Shown: positions 40,160 to 49,716 of the stretch, in pieces
How the letters are laid out: each line of letters begins with the position of its first letter
How positions within the stretch are numbered: position 1 is the stretch's first letter
Source of the DNA: Sphingopyxis sp. GW247-27LB
GTDB lineage: Bacteria; Pseudomonadota; Alphaproteobacteria; Sphingomonadales; Sphingomonadaceae
Reading direction: 5' to 3'
Length of the DNA: 64,000 nucleotides
Assembly: GCF_002277025.1 (NCBI RefSeq)
Contig: NZ_NIWD01000008.1
Coordinates: 123,962 to 187,961 of the forward strand
The notes under the pieces: model-generated
Told to the model about the DNA's origin: nothing
The model's input: the letters and a program-made list of their open reading frames with translations, nothing else
Databases searched by the model: none
Made by a program: the position numbers and the translations under genes

Positions 40160-42193
40160 CTAGAACCCCGCCTTCGCCGCGGCCTTTTCCTTCAGAAGCG
40201 GCGCGACTTCGAAGCCGTGCTGTTCCAGCGCCGCCGCGATCTTGTCGGTGCCTTCCAGCCCCGCCCAGAACATCGGGCCGCCGCGATAGACCGGCCAGCC
40301 ATAGCCGTAGATCCACACGACATCGATGTCGCTCGCGCGCTGCGCCTTGCCCTCGGCGAGGATCAGCGCGCCTTCGTTGACCATCGGATAGAGGGTGCGC
40401 TCGACGATCTCGGACTCGCTGATCTCGCGCTTCTCGATCCCCGCCCGCTTGCGGAACTCGTCGATGATCTCGGCGACGCGCGCGCTTTCCGTCGGATTGC
40501 GCTTGTCGTCATAATCGTAGAAGCCCGCCTGCTTCTTCTGCCCCCAGCGGCCCTCGGCGCACAGCGCGTCGCGGATGCTCTCGATCCGGTTCGGGTCGCG
40601 GTGCCAGCCGATGTCGACGCCCGCGAGGTCGCTCATCTGGAACGGGCCCATCGGCATGCCGAAATCGGTGTGGACCTTGTCGACCTGCGCCGGGGTCGCG
40701 CCTTCGAGCAGCAGCTTCTGCGCCTCGATCTGGCGCGGCGCGAGCATGCGGTTGCCGATGAAGCCATGGCACACGCCCGCGACAACCGCGACCTTGCCGA
40801 TCTTCTTGCCGATAGACATGGCTGTGGCGAGGACGTCGTCGGCGGTCTTGTCGCCGCGCACCACCTCGAGCAGCTTCATGACATTGGCGGGCGAGAAGAA
40901 GTGCATGCCGAGCACGTCGCCCGGCCGGCTGGTCGATGCCGCGATCTCGTTGACGTCGAGGTAGCTGGTGTTCGACGCGAGGATCGCACCAGGCTTGGCT
41001 ACTTGATCGAGCTTGCCGAAAATCTCCTTCTTGACGTCCATATTCTCATAGACCGCCTCGATGATCAGGTCGCAGTCGGCGAGTGCCTCGAGCTCGAGCG
41101 AGGGGGTGATCAGCCCCATCATCTGATCGACCTGTTCGGGCTTGAAGCGGCCCTTGGCGGCCGATGCGTCGTAATTCTTGCGCACGACGCCCAGCCCGCG
41201 ATCGAGCGCTTCCTGCTGCGTCTCGACGATCGTGCAGGCGAAACCCTTCTGCAGGAAATTCATCATGATGCCGCCGCCCATCGTGCCGGCGCCGATGATG
41301 CCGACCTTCTTGACGTCGCGCAGCTTGATGTCCTTTGGCAGGCCGTCGATCTTCGCGGCCTGGCGCTCGGCGAAGAAGATGTGGCGCTGCGCCGCCGACT
41401 GGCTGCCGAACATCAGCTTCGTGAACTGCTCGCGTTCGAAGGCGAGGCCCTCGTCGAAGGGCAGCCGGGTCGCCGCCTCGACGCAGGCGAGGTTGGCGTA
41501 AGGCGCCTCGAAGCCGCGCCAGCGCTTGGCGTTCTTCGTCTTGAGCTGCTCGATCACCGCGACGTCGCCGAACACCTCCCGATCCCGGGTAGGCCGCGGG
41601 CCGTCGGCGATCTTCGCGCGGGCAAAGGCGATGGCGTCGGCGGCCAGGCTGTCCTCGCCCGCCAGCGCGTCGACGAGGCCGAGCTCCTTCGCCTTGGCGG
41701 CGGGCAGCGGGTCGCCGAGCGAGGTCATCGTCGCCGCGGCCTCGACCCCGACGACGCGCGGCAGCCGCTGCGTGCCGCCCGCGCCGGGCAGCAGGCCGAG
41801 CTTGACCTCGGGCACGCCGAGCTTCGCCGAGGGCACGGCGACGCGATAGTGACACACGAGCGCGGTTTCGAGGCCGCCCCCGAGCGCGGTGCCGTGGATC
41901 GCCGCGACGACGGGCTTCGCTGCCGCTTCGATCATGTTGAGGACGGCGTTGAAATCGGGGCCGCGCGGGGCTTTGCCGAACTCGCTGATGTCGGCACCGG
42001 CGATGAAGGTGCCGCCGTCGCAGCGCAGCACGATCGCCTTGACGCCCTCGTCGGCGAGCGCCGCCTTGAAATTATCTTCGAGCCCCTGGCGGACGTGCCA
42101 CGACAGCGCGTTGACGGGCGGGTTGTTGACGATGATGACGGCGACGTCGCCGTCCTTCTGCATCGTCACGCTGACGGGGGTGTCTTCGGACAT
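40160..42193 (-). CDS. fadJ: Bifunctional enoyl-CoA hydratase/3-hydroxyacyl-CoA dehydrogenase
   Basis: This fusion enzyme catalyses two successive beta-oxidation steps. It has 677 aa. The N-terminal crotonase domain has [14 protein letters not shown] and two Glu 20 residues apart in [13 protein letters not shown] and [13 protein letters not shown]. The NAD-binding 3-hydroxyacyl-CoA dehydrogenase domain starts near residue 295 ([20 protein letters not shown]), with catalytic His in [17 protein letters not shown] and [11 protein letters not shown]. The C-terminal domain closes with [12 protein letters not shown]. FadB and FadJ types are hard to separate by eye, so the symbol is tentative. The terminator follows 25 bp downstream. 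Confidence 0.93.
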   Translation of the reverse strand: MSEDTPVSVTMQKDGDVAVIIVNNPPVNALSWHVRQGLEDNFKAALADEGVKAIVLRCDGGTFIAGADISEFGKAPRGPDFNAVLNMIEAAAKPVVAAIHGTALGGGLETALVCHYRVAVPSAKLGVPEVKLGLLPGAGGTQRLPRVVGVEAAATMTSLGDPLPAAKAKELGLVDALAGEDSLAADAIAFARAKIADGPRPTRDREVFGDVAVIEQLKTKNAKRWRGFEAPYANLACVEAATRLPFDEGLAFEREQFTKLMFGSQSAAQRHIFFAERQAAKIDGLPKDIKLRDVKKVGIIGAGTMGGGIMMNFLQKGFACTIVETQQEALDRGLGVVRKNYDASAAKGRFKPEQVDQMMGLITPSLELEALADCDLIIEAVYENMDVKKEIFGKLDQVAKPGAILASNTSYLDVNEIAASTSRPGDVLGMHFFSPANVMKLLEVVRGDKTADDVLATAMSIGKKIGKVAVVAGVCHGFIGNRMLAPRQIEAQKLLLEGATPAQVDKVHTDFGMPMGPFQMSDLAGVDIGWHRDPNRIESIRDALCAEGRWGQKKQAGFYDYDDKRNPTESARVAEIIDEFRKRAGIEKREISESEIVERTLYPMVNEGALILAEGKAQRASDIDVVWIYGYGWPVYRGGPMFWAGLEGTDKIAAALEQHGFEVAPLLKEKAAAKAGF

Positions 42194-42215
42194 GTCTGGC
42201 TCCTTGAAATTCTTT

Positions 42216-42290
42216 CCGTTCGCTTCGAGCGAAGTCGAGAAGCGTCTTGCGCTGGGCTCGGCGTGTCTCGACTTCGCTCGACACGAACGG
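42216..42290 (+). repeat. Inverted-repeat element (CCGTTCGCTTCGAGCGAAGTCGAGA type)
   Basis: CCGTTCGCTTCGAGCGAAGT and CTCGACTTCGCTCGACACGA, ending in ACGG, form a 75-bp stem-loop between the fadJ-like and beta-lactamase-fold genes. It splits what would otherwise be one long minus-strand transcription unit. Confidence 0.8.
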
Positions 42291-42306
42291 AGGCTGGTTT
42301 AACGTA

Positions 42307-43509
42307 TCAATCGTCGATCGCGGCGTGGACGAGCGTCTTGACCTCGCGCCGCACGGGATAGGTGGAAGAGGGCATCAGCTGGGTCATGAACACCATGCAG
42401 ATCTCCTCGACCGGATCGACGAAGAAGCCGGTCGAGAACATGCCGCCCCAATAGAAATCGCCCGCCGAGCCGGGAATGCCCGCGGCCGCGGGATCGAGCG
42501 TCACCGCGAAACCGAGGCCGAAGCCGACCCCGGCATTCTCGTCCTCGGAAAAGATGCCGACGCTGTGCCGGGTCAGGTCGCCGCCGCCGACCAGATGGTT
42601 CGACGTCATCAGCGCGAGCGTCTTGCGGCTGATGATCCGCACATCGCCCAGCTTGCCGCCGCCGAGCAGCATCAGGCAGAAGCGATGATAGTCGTGCAGC
42701 GTCGAAGCGAGCCCGCCGCCGCCCGAATGGAAGCTGCGGTCCTTCGCCCAGCGACTGCGGTCGCCGGCGTCGAATTGCTGCATCTTGTCCTTCGGGTGAA
42801 AGGCATAGGCATCGGTCAGCCGGTGCTGTTGGTCGGCGGGCACCTTGAATCCGGTATCGACCATGCCGAGCGGGCCGAAGATGCGCTCCTGCAAGACTTG
42901 CGCGAACGGCTTCCCCTCGATCCGCTCGATCACCGCGCCGAGCACATCGGTCGCCATCGAATAATTCCAGTGCGCGCCGGGGTCGAATTGCAGCGGGATC
43001 TTCGCCAGCCCCTCGATGAAGCTGTCCATCGTGAAGGCGGCGTCGAAATCGTCGATCTTGGTCTTGCGATAGGCGGCGTCGACGGGCGTGCGCTCCTGAA
43101 AGCCATAGGTCAGGCCCGACGTGTGGCGGAGCAGGTCGACCATCAGGATCGGGCGCGCCGGCGGGCGGGTCAGGAAGGGGACGTTGCCGCCGCCCGCGAC
43201 GAAGACGCCGGTGTCCTTGAACTCGGGGCAGACCTTCACCAGCGGATCGGACAGCGCGACCTTGCCCTCTTCGAGCAGCATCATGAAGGCGATGCTGGTG
43301 ATCGGCTTGGTCATGCTGGCGATGCGGAAGATCGCGTCCTCCGTCAGCGCCGCGCCCGGCCGCGCCTCGCCGATGCACGACAGGTGCGCGATCTCGCCGC
43401 GCCGCGACACCAACGTCGCGGCATGCGGCAGCCGGCCGGTATCCACATATTTGGCGGCGAGGAACGCCGGGATGCGGTCGAGACGCGTCTTGTCCATCCC
43501 GTGACTCAT
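42307..43509 (-). CDS. Beta-lactamase-fold serine hydrolase (esterase EstB-like)
   Basis: Proteins of this class C beta-lactamase fold are often esterases or lactonases. It has 400 aa with no signal peptide. The catalytic motif S65-x-x-K68 is in [11 protein letters not shown], and the Tyr motif in [16 protein letters not shown] replaces the usual YxN Asn with Met, as in EstB-type esterases rather than true beta-lactamases. The glycine-rich [17 protein letters not shown] is also esterase-like. The start overlaps the aldo/keto reductase stop. In this operon a lactone or ester substrate is plausible. Confidence 0.85.
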   Translation of the reverse strand: MSHGMDKTRLDRIPAFLAAKYVDTGRLPHAATLVSRRGEIAHLSCIGEARPGAALTEDAIFRIASMTKPITSIAFMMLLEEGKVALSDPLVKVCPEFKDTGVFVAGGGNVPFLTRPPARPILMVDLLRHTSGLTYGFQERTPVDAAYRKTKIDDFDAAFTMDSFIEGLAKIPLQFDPGAHWNYSMATDVLGAVIERIEGKPFAQVLQERIFGPLGMVDTGFKVPADQQHRLTDAYAFHPKDKMQQFDAGDRSRWAKDRSFHSGGGGLASTLHDYHRFCLMLLGGGKLGDVRIISRKTLALMTSNHLVGGGDLTRHSVGIFSEDENAGVGFGLGFAVTLDPAAAGIPGSAGDFYWGGMFSTGFFVDPVEEICMVFMTQLMPSSTYPVRREVKTLVHAAIDD

Positions 43510-44453
43510 GAAATGCGGACTCCTTCGAGGATGGCGGCGGCTTCGGCGAGCAGCGCGGGATCGATGGCGAGGTCGGCGGCCGCGGCGGTCTCCTTGAGCT
43601 GCTCGGGGCGGCTCGCGCCGACGATCGCGCTGGTGATCCCCGGCTGCGCGAGCACCCAGGCGATCGCGAGCTGCGCCATCGAGCACCCCGCCCTGTCGGC
43701 GATCGGCGCCAGCTTCCGCACCGCTTCGAGCACCGGATCGGCGAGGTAGCGGGTCATGAAACGCTGATCCTCGCTCGCGGCGCGGCTGTTCGCGGGCGGA
43801 GCCTCGCCGGGCTTGTACTTGCCGCTCAGCACTCCCATCGCGAGCGGCGACCAGACGATCTGGCCGATGCCGTTCGCGACCGACAGCGGGATCACCTTCG
43901 CCTCCGCGCGGCGATAGAGCAGGCTGTACTGCGGCTGGCTCGACACGAATTTGACGTGGGGCGGCGCGAGGTCGAGCGCGGCCTGGATCTGGTCGGGTGC
44001 CCATTCGGAAAAGCCGATCGCGCGCGCCTTGCCGCTGCGGACGACCTCGGACAGCGCCGCCATCGTCTCCTCGAGCGGCGTGTCGGGGTCGTAGCGGTGG
44101 CACTGGTAGAGGTCGACATAGTCGGTTTGCAGCCGCGACAGGCTCGCGTCGATCTGCTTCGCGACTTGGCGCCCCGACAACCCCTTGTCGGTCTCCGACA
44201 TCGGAAAGAAGAGCTTGGTCGCGAGGACATAGCTATCGCGTGGCCGCCCCTTGAGCGCGCGGCCGAGGAACTCCTCCGCCGCGCCGGTGCCATAGACGTT
44301 CGCGGTGTCGATGAAGTCGATCCCGGCGTCGAACGCCGCATCGATGCACGCGCGCCCGGCGCTGTCGTCGACCCCGACTCCATAGGTCAGCCAGCTGCCG
44401 AGGCAGATCGCCGAAACGCGAATGCCGCTGTCGCCGAGGTCGCGATATTGCAT
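43506..44453 (-). CDS. Aldo/keto reductase
   Basis: This is an NADP-dependent oxidoreductase of the AKR fold (Kv-beta/YghZ-like group). It has 315 aa with the catalytic tetrad visible as D49 ([11 protein letters not shown]), Y54, K80 (VLATKLFF) and H119 (YQCHRYDPD). The C-terminal cofactor motif is [13 protein letters not shown]. The 3' end overlaps the serine hydrolase start. It may reduce or oxidise a carbonyl intermediate of the neighbouring acyl-CoA pathway, but the substrate is unknown. Confidence 0.88.
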   Translation of the reverse strand: MQYRDLGDSGIRVSAICLGSWLTYGVGVDDSAGRACIDAAFDAGIDFIDTANVYGTGAAEEFLGRALKGRPRDSYVLATKLFFPMSETDKGLSGRQVAKQIDASLSRLQTDYVDLYQCHRYDPDTPLEETMAALSEVVRSGKARAIGFSEWAPDQIQAALDLAPPHVKFVSSQPQYSLLYRRAEAKVIPLSVANGIGQIVWSPLAMGVLSGKYKPGEAPPANSRAASEDQRFMTRYLADPVLEAVRKLAPIADRAGCSMAQLAIAWVLAQPGITSAIVGASRPEQLKETAAAADLAIDPALLAEAAAILEGVRIS

Positions 44454-44468
44454 GGACCTGTCCTTTCG

Positions 44469-45272
44469 TCAGTGCGACGTCTGGCCGAGCAGTTGCCGCG
44501 TCACCGGATGCGAGCTGGTGAGGCCGCCGTCGACCGCGATCGCCTGTCCGTTGACATAGCTCGCCTGGTCGCTCGCGAGGAAGAGGGCAACGTTCGCCAG
44601 CTCCTCGGGCTGGCCGGCGCGCTTCAGCGGATTGAGCTGGCCGATCTTGTGCGTCACGCCCTTTTCCTTCGCATAGTCGAAGGTCGGCCTGGTCATCCCC
44701 GTCTCGGTCAGCCCGGGGCAGATCGCGTTGACGCGGACATTGGCGCTCGTCATCTGCTGCGCCGCGGTCCGGGCGAGGTTGATGACCCCCGCCTTCGACG
44801 CCGAATAAGCGGCCGGGCCCGCGCCCGAATTGATCCCCGCGACGCTCGCGGTCAGCACGATCGCGCCGCCGCGCCCCTGGTCGACCATCGCCTTGCCGGC
44901 GTGCTTCACCATCAGCGCCGGGCCGATCAGGTTGACGCGCAGCGTCTCGGCCCAACCCTCGGGCGTGATGTCGAAGATGCCGCCCATGTCGCCGATGATC
45001 CCGGCGTTGGCGAAGGCGATGTCGAGCCCGCCATATGTCTCCTTCGCGGTGGCGACGAGCTTCGCGACGTCGGCCTCGACCCCGGCGTCGATCTCCAGCG
45101 CGACGACGTCGCCGCCCGCGTCCTTCACCGCCTGCGCGGTGTCGTGGACCGCCGCCGTCTTGTCGCCGATGACCAGCCTCGCGCCCTCGGCGGCGAAGCG
45201 CAGCGCGCTCGCGCGGCCGATTCCCGATCCCGCGCCGGTGATGATCGCGATCTTGCCGTCCAATGCGCCCAT
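44469..45272 (-). CDS. SDR-family oxidoreductase 1 of the operon
   Basis: This is a short-chain dehydrogenase of 267 aa: [10 protein letters not shown] (residues 12-21), an acidic residue after strand 2 (VIGDKTAAV, suggesting NAD), and catalytic S143, Y156, K160 (AAYSASKAG). The second in-frame ATG (45272) is chosen because GGAGG then has a normal spacing; the ATG at 45278 overlaps the upstream stop but has no spacing. It is followed 15 bp later by the aldo/keto reductase gene. The substrate is unknown, probably a hydroxyacyl compound. Confidence 0.88.
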   Translation of the reverse strand: MGALDGKIAIITGAGSGIGRASALRFAAEGARLVIGDKTAAVHDTAQAVKDAGGDVVALEIDAGVEADVAKLVATAKETYGGLDIAFANAGIIGDMGGIFDITPEGWAETLRVNLIGPALMVKHAGKAMVDQGRGGAIVLTASVAGINSGAGPAAYSASKAGVINLARTAAQQMTSANVRVNAICPGLTETGMTRPTFDYAKEKGVTHKIGQLNPLKRAGQPEELANVALFLASDQASYVNGQAIAVDGGLTSSHPVTRQLLGQTSH

Positions 45273-45274
45273 GT

Positions 45275-46048
45275 TCATCCTCCGCTCGAAGTGTTGCCGC
45301 CGTCGATGACGATCGTCTGGCCGGTGGTGAAGCCGCCCGCCGGGCTCGCGAGGAACACAGCGGCGCCCGCGATCTCGTGCGGCTCGCCGATGCGGCGCAG
45401 CGAGGAACGGCGCGTCGACACCTCCAGCGTGTCGGGATTCTCCCACAGCGCGCGCGCGAAATCGGTCTTGATCAGGCCGGGCGCGATGCAGTTCACGCGC
45501 ACGCCCTGCGGGCCGAACTCGTCGGCGAGGTTGCGCGCCATCTGCATGTCGGCGGCCTTGGAGATCGCATAGGCGCCGAGGATCGACGATCCTTTCAGGC
45601 CGCCGATCGAGCTGATGATCGTGATCGACCCCTTGCCCGCCGCGAGCATCGCCGGCGCGCACATATGGATCAACCAGTGGTTGGCGACGATATTATTGTC
45701 GAGGATCTTGCGGAACTGCTCGTCGCTGATCCCCGCCGAGGGCCCGTAATAGGGGTTCGACGCCGCATTGCAGACGAGCGCGGTGACCGGGCCGAAAGCG
45801 GCGACGGTCTCGTCGACCAGATGCTGTAGATTCTCCTTCGACGAGATATTCGCCGCGACCGCGATCGCGGTTCCCGGCCCGTGTTTCGCGTTCAGTTCGG
45901 CCGCGACCGCGTCGCAGGCGTCCTGCTTGCGGCTCGATATCACGACCTTCGCGCCCTGCTCGGCCATCGCTTCCGCTATGGCTTTCCCGATGCCGCGCGA
46001 CGATCCTGTGATCAGCGCGACCTGACCCGTCATGTCGAACAGGCTCAT
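45275..46048 (-). CDS. SDR-family oxidoreductase 2 of the operon (DHRS4-like)
   Basis: This is a short-chain dehydrogenase of 257 aa with [10 protein letters not shown] (14-23), [20 protein letters not shown] in place of the usual NNAG loop, and catalytic S146/S147, Y160 and K164 (AYAISKAA). The loop resembles DHRS4-like carbonyl reductases. VISSRKQ after strand 2 suggests NADP. The ATG overlaps the phosphotransferase stop (ATGA). It is coupled to its neighbours and probably acts on the same hydroxyacyl or ketoacyl intermediates. Confidence 0.88.
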   Translation of the reverse strand: MSLFDMTGQVALITGSSRGIGKAIAEAMAEQGAKVVISSRKQDACDAVAAELNAKHGPGTAIAVAANISSKENLQHLVDETVAAFGPVTALVCNAASNPYYGPSAGISDEQFRKILDNNIVANHWLIHMCAPAMLAAGKGSITIISSIGGLKGSSILGAYAISKAADMQMARNLADEFGPQGVRVNCIAPGLIKTDFARALWENPDTLEVSTRRSSLRRIGEPHEIAGAAVFLASPAGGFTTGQTIVIDGGNTSSGG

Positions 46049-47112
46049 GCGCCGGCCTTCTTTGCAAAGTCCCAAGCCTTTTGGGCGAGCGGCAGGACGC
46101 GCTCGGACATCGCTTTCGCATGGGCGGAGGAGGCCGTGCCGTCGATGACGCGCTTCTTGATCCCCTGCATGATCCCGGCGAGGCGGAAGAAATTATAGGC
46201 GAAATACCAGTTCATGTCGGGCACGCCGTCGCGGCCGGTGGCGGCGCAATAACGCTCGACCACCTCGTCGAGCTCGGGAATGCCCAGCTCGGCGCGATCG
46301 AGGTCCATCACCCCCGATCGCCCGCCATTCTCGGTCACCCAGGCCATCGCGACATAGGTGAAATCGGCGAGCGGATCGCCCAGCGTCGACAGCTCCCAGT
46401 CGAGCACCGCAAGCACTTGCGCGCGGTCCCTGGCCCAGATCATATTGTCGATGCGATAGTCGCCGTGGACGACGCTGGTGCGCGTCTGTTCGGGCAGCGT
46501 CGCGGGCAGCCAGGCGATCAGCCGCTCCATTTCGTCCATCGTCTCGGTTTCGGACAGCTTGTACTGCTTGGTCCAGCGGTCGACCTGGCGGCCGAAATAA
46601 TTGCCGGGCTTGCCATAGTCGGACAGCCCCGCCGCCTCGACGTCGACGCCATGCAGCGCGGCGAGCGTGTCGATCATCGCGAAATAGGTCGCGCGGCGGT
46701 TCGCGGGCGTCGACCCCGGCATCGCACCGTCCCAGATCGTCTGCCCGTCGACCATGCCCATGACGTAGAACCAGCTGCCGACCACGCTGTCGTCGGTGCA
46801 GAGGCCGTACTGGCGCGCGACGGGAAAGCCCGTCTTATGGAGCCCCGCCTGCACCTTATATTCGCGGTCGACCGCGTGCGCCGAGGGCAGCAGCGGGCCG
46901 AAGGGCTTGCGGCGGAGGACGTAATTCCCCGACGGCGCCGATATCTTGTAGGTCGGGTTCGACTGGCCGCCGGCGAACTTGCTCTGGGTCAGCGGGCCCT
47001 CGAAGCCCTCGACATTCGCCTCCATCCATGCGGTGAGCTTCGCCTCGTCGAGGATATCGGCGCCTTCGGGCGCGACGGTGCCGCTGAAGGCCTTTTGCGC
47101 GTCGAGCGTCAT
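46045..47112 (-). CDS. Aminoglycoside phosphotransferase-fold kinase, ACAD10/11-like N-terminal half
   Basis: This is a kinase of the APH fold. It has 355 aa, beginning with FAGGQSNPTYKISAPSGNYV, the signature of the kinase domain of ACAD10/ACAD11 and related phosphotransferases. Catalytic D218 and N223 are in VVHGDYRIDNMIW and the metal-binding D238 in LAVLDWELSTLGDP. In mammals this domain phosphorylates the hydroxyl of 4-hydroxyacyl-CoAs so that an acyl-CoA dehydrogenase can eliminate phosphate; LvaA of Pseudomonas is the bacterial analogue. Here it overlaps SDR 2 and the alcohol dehydrogenase, with an ACAD10/11-like dehydrogenase gene next to the operon. Confidence 0.88.
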   Translation of the reverse strand: MTLDAQKAFSGTVAPEGADILDEAKLTAWMEANVEGFEGPLTQSKFAGGQSNPTYKISAPSGNYVLRRKPFGPLLPSAHAVDREYKVQAGLHKTGFPVARQYGLCTDDSVVGSWFYVMGMVDGQTIWDGAMPGSTPANRRATYFAMIDTLAALHGVDVEAAGLSDYGKPGNYFGRQVDRWTKQYKLSETETMDEMERLIAWLPATLPEQTRTSVVHGDYRIDNMIWARDRAQVLAVLDWELSTLGDPLADFTYVAMAWVTENGGRSGVMDLDRAELGIPELDEVVERYCAATGRDGVPDMNWYFAYNFFRLAGIMQGIKKRVIDGTASSAHAKAMSERVLPLAQKAWDFAKKAGA

Positions 47113-48200
47113 TGATCGAACACGATCACCGACCGCGCGGCGTCGCCCTTCTTCATCTTGTCGAACCCTTCGTTGATCTGTTCGAGCGTGATCGTCTCGG
47201 CGACGATGCTGTCGAGGTCGAGCAGCCCGCGCAGGTAGAAATCGACGAGCCGCGGGATATCGACCGGGAAGCGGTTGCCGCCCATGATCGCGCCCTGCAA
47301 TTTCTTGCCCGAGAGCAGGTCCATGGCCGAAAGCCCGACCTTTTCGGCGAGCGGCATCATGCCGAGGATCGTCGCGGTGCCGCCGCGGCGGAGCGAGGCG
47401 ACCGCGAGGCTGGCCGAGGCGGGGCGTCCGACCGCCTCGATCGCATGGTCGACGCCGCCCTTGGTCAGTTCGACGATCTGCTTCGCGGCATCGGCGTCCA
47501 TCGCATCGACCACGTCGGTGGCGCCCAGCTTCTGCGCCAGCGCGCGCTTTTCGGGGACCGGGTCGGCGGCGATGATGCGCCCCGCGCCGGCGATCTTCGC
47601 GGCGTTGATCGTCGCGAGCCCGACGCCGCCGCAGCCGACGACCGCGACGGTCTCGCCCGGCGTCACCTTGCACGCGTTGAAGATCGTCCCCGCGCCCGTC
47701 GTCACCGCGCAGCCGATCACCGCGGCGCGGTCGAGCGGCATGTCGGGGTCGATCGCGACGCAGGCATGTTCGTGGACCAGCATCACCTCCGAAAAGGCGC
47801 TGAGGTTGAGCATCTGATTGACGATGCTGCCGTCAGGGCGCGTGATGCGCGGCGGCTGACCGGGCGCGCGGCGGGTGTCGCCACCCATGCACAGCGACAT
47901 GCGTCCGGAAACGCAGAACTCGCAGTGGCCGCAAAAGGCGCTGAGGCAGGTGACGACCGCGTCGCCGACCTTCACCGTGCGCACCTCGCTGCCGACCGCC
48001 TCGACGATGCCCGCGGCTTCGTGGCCGGGGATCGCGGGCAGGGGGTGCGGATAGGCGCCTTCGATGAAATGCAGGTCCGAATGGCAGAGCCCGCAGGCGG
48101 CGGTGCGGATGCGCACCTCGTGCGGCCCGGGCTTGTCGACGACGACCGCCTCGACGACGAGCGGCTTGCCGGGTTCGATCAGGACGGCGGCTTTGGTCAT
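47109..48200 (-). CDS. Zinc-dependent alcohol dehydrogenase
   Basis: This is a medium-chain dehydrogenase of 363 aa (class III/II-like). Catalytic zinc ligands are C39 (ACGLCHSDLH), H60/E61 (PGHEAAG) and a later Cys in VIGCAVTTGAGT. The structural zinc cysteines are C90, C93, C96 and C104 (CGHCEFCVSGRMSLC). NAD motif: VAVVGCGGVGLATI. It is the first gene of the six-gene minus-strand operon and its stop overlaps the phosphotransferase start. It may oxidise a primary or hydroxy-fatty alcohol, which is inference. Confidence 0.9.
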   Translation of the reverse strand: MTKAAVLIEPGKPLVVEAVVVDKPGPHEVRIRTAACGLCHSDLHFIEGAYPHPLPAIPGHEAAGIVEAVGSEVRTVKVGDAVVTCLSAFCGHCEFCVSGRMSLCMGGDTRRAPGQPPRITRPDGSIVNQMLNLSAFSEVMLVHEHACVAIDPDMPLDRAAVIGCAVTTGAGTIFNACKVTPGETVAVVGCGGVGLATINAAKIAGAGRIIAADPVPEKRALAQKLGATDVVDAMDADAAKQIVELTKGGVDHAIEAVGRPASASLAVASLRRGGTATILGMMPLAEKVGLSAMDLLSGKKLQGAIMGGNRFPVDIPRLVDFYLRGLLDLDSIVAETITLEQINEGFDKMKKGDAARSVIVFDQ

Positions 48201-48217
48201 CTAAAATCTCCGTTCGT

Positions 48218-48309
48218 CCCCCTCCCGCTTGCGGGAGGGGTTAGGGGAGGGGGTGCCGAACGCGAACCGGGACAGGCCCTCCCCCGGCCCCTCCCGCAAG
48301 CGGGAGGGG
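48218..48309 (+). repeat. Inverted-repeat element (CCCTCCCGCTTGCGGGAGGG type)
   Basis: CCCCCTCCCGCTTGCGGGAG at the left and CCCCTCCCGCAAGCGGGAGG at the right form a 92-bp stem-loop built from two small hairpins. It lies between the alcohol dehydrogenase operon and the upstream acyl-CoA dehydrogenase gene. Confidence 0.85.
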
Positions 48310-48312
48310 AGG

Positions 48313-49602
48313 CTAGCGCGAAACCCCGATGTCGCCCGACGAAAAGCCCGGATCGCTCGCCGGCGAATGCTTGGCGAGTTCGATCCGCGCGACCGCGCGC
48401 GCGTGCACTTCGTCGGGACCGTCGGCGAGCCGCAGGGTCCGCTGGTGGGCATAGGCGTTGGCGAGGCCGAAATCGTCGGAGACGCCGCCGCCGCCATGCG
48501 CCTGGATCGCGTCGTCGATGATCTGCAGCGCCATGTTCGGCGCCTGTACCTTGATCATCGCGATCTCGGCGGCCGCCGCCTTGTTGCCGATCTTGTCCAT
48601 CATGTCGGCCGCCTTCAGGCACAGGAGGCGCGTCATCTCGATATCGATGCGCGCGCGCGCGATGCGCTGCTCCCAGATGCTGTGCTCGGCGATCGTCTTG
48701 CCGAAGGCGACGCGCGACTGGAGCCGCTTGCACATCTTCTCCAGCGCTTCTTCGGCGACCCCGATCGTGCGCATGCAGTGGTGGATGCGGCCCGGCCCGA
48801 GGCGGCCCTGCGCGATCTCGAAGCCGCGGCCTTCGCCCAGCAGCATCGCCTCCTCGGCATTGACGCGCACGTCCTTCAGCTCGACCTCCATATGGCCGTG
48901 CGGCGCGTCGTCATAGCCGAAGACCGGCAGGTGGCGCAGCACGACGATCCCCGGCGCGTCCATCGGCACCGCCAGCATCGACTGCTGCTGGTGGCGCTTG
49001 GCGCCGAAATCGGTCTTGCCCATCACGATCGCGACCTTGCAGCGCGGGTCGCCGACCCCCGACGACCACCATTTGCGGCCGTTGATCACATAATCGTCGC
49101 CGTCGCGCTCGATCCGCGTCTCGATATTGGTCGCGTCGGACGAGGCGACCGCGGGCTCGGTCATCAGAAAGGCCGAACGGATCTCGCCGTTCATGATCGG
49201 CTTCAGCCAGCGTTCCTTCTGCGCCGCGGTGCCGTAGCGGTGGAAGACCTCCATGTTTCCGGTGTCGGGCGCCGAGCAGTTGAACACCTCGCTCGCGAAA
49301 CCGATGCGGCCCATCTCCTCGGCGCACAGCGCATATTCGAGGTTGGTGAGGCCCGGCCCCTCGAACTCGAAACTCTCGTCGACATGGTGGTGCGCGGCGC
49401 TGCGCGGCGGCATGAACAGGTTCCAGATGCCCGCGGCCTTCGCCTCGGCCTTCAGATCCTCGACGATCTGGATCACCTTCCAGCGATCGCCGGTGCGGTC
49501 CTGCTCCTTGTAGGTTGCCACGGCGGGGCGGATCTTGCGCTCGACGAATTCGCGTACGCGGCCCTGCCAATGCTTCTGCCGGTCGGTGAGGTCGAAATCC
49601 AT
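48313..49602 (-). CDS. Acyl-CoA dehydrogenase, ACAD10/11-like
   Basis: This FAD-dependent dehydrogenase has 429 aa, longer than the other acyl-CoA dehydrogenases here. FAD/substrate motifs: [20 protein letters not shown] and [20 protein letters not shown]; the sequence [20 protein letters not shown] is typical of the ACAD10/11 group. Where most family members have EGT with the catalytic Glu, this one has [18 protein letters not shown], as in ACAD10/11. It is the likely partner of the phosphotransferase at 46045-47112. A LiuR-like palindrome lies 18 bp before the start. Confidence 0.9.
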   Translation of the reverse strand: MDFDLTDRQKHWQGRVREFVERKIRPAVATYKEQDRTGDRWKVIQIVEDLKAEAKAAGIWNLFMPPRSAAHHHVDESFEFEGPGLTNLEYALCAEEMGRIGFASEVFNCSAPDTGNMEVFHRYGTAAQKERWLKPIMNGEIRSAFLMTEPAVASSDATNIETRIERDGDDYVINGRKWWSSGVGDPRCKVAIVMGKTDFGAKRHQQQSMLAVPMDAPGIVVLRHLPVFGYDDAPHGHMEVELKDVRVNAEEAMLLGEGRGFEIAQGRLGPGRIHHCMRTIGVAEEALEKMCKRLQSRVAFGKTIAEHSIWEQRIARARIDIEMTRLLCLKAADMMDKIGNKAAAAEIAMIKVQAPNMALQIIDDAIQAHGGGGVSDDFGLANAYAHQRTLRLADGPDEVHARAVARIELAKHSPASDPGFSSGDIGVSR

Positions 49603-49619
49603 CGCGTGCTTCCTTTCCC

Positions 49620-49635
49620 TTTACGTTCACGTAAG
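49620..49635 (+). promoter_or_regulatory. Palindrome before the ACAD10/11-like gene, LiuR-like
   Basis: TTTACGTTCACGTAAG is a near-palindrome with arms TTACG/CGTAA. A similar site (TTGACGCTTGCGTAAA) precedes the acyl-CoA dehydrogenase at 53612. Both resemble published LiuR (MerR family) motifs controlling branched-chain and fatty-acid catabolism. No LiuR gene is in the window, so this is a tentative assignment. Confidence 0.5.
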
Positions 49636-49716
49636 CCTTTGGACCGATTCGCCCCCCTTTGCCAAGTCCCGCCGCGCAGAAAATTGCCAGCCGAAGCGCG
49701 GCGGCGCAATCTTCCG

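Noticed and set aside
42307..43509. Calling the serine hydrolase a beta-lactamase resistance gene
   Set aside because: It has no signal peptide, the YxN motif is altered (YSM), and it is embedded in a catabolic operon, so an esterase or lactonase is more likely.
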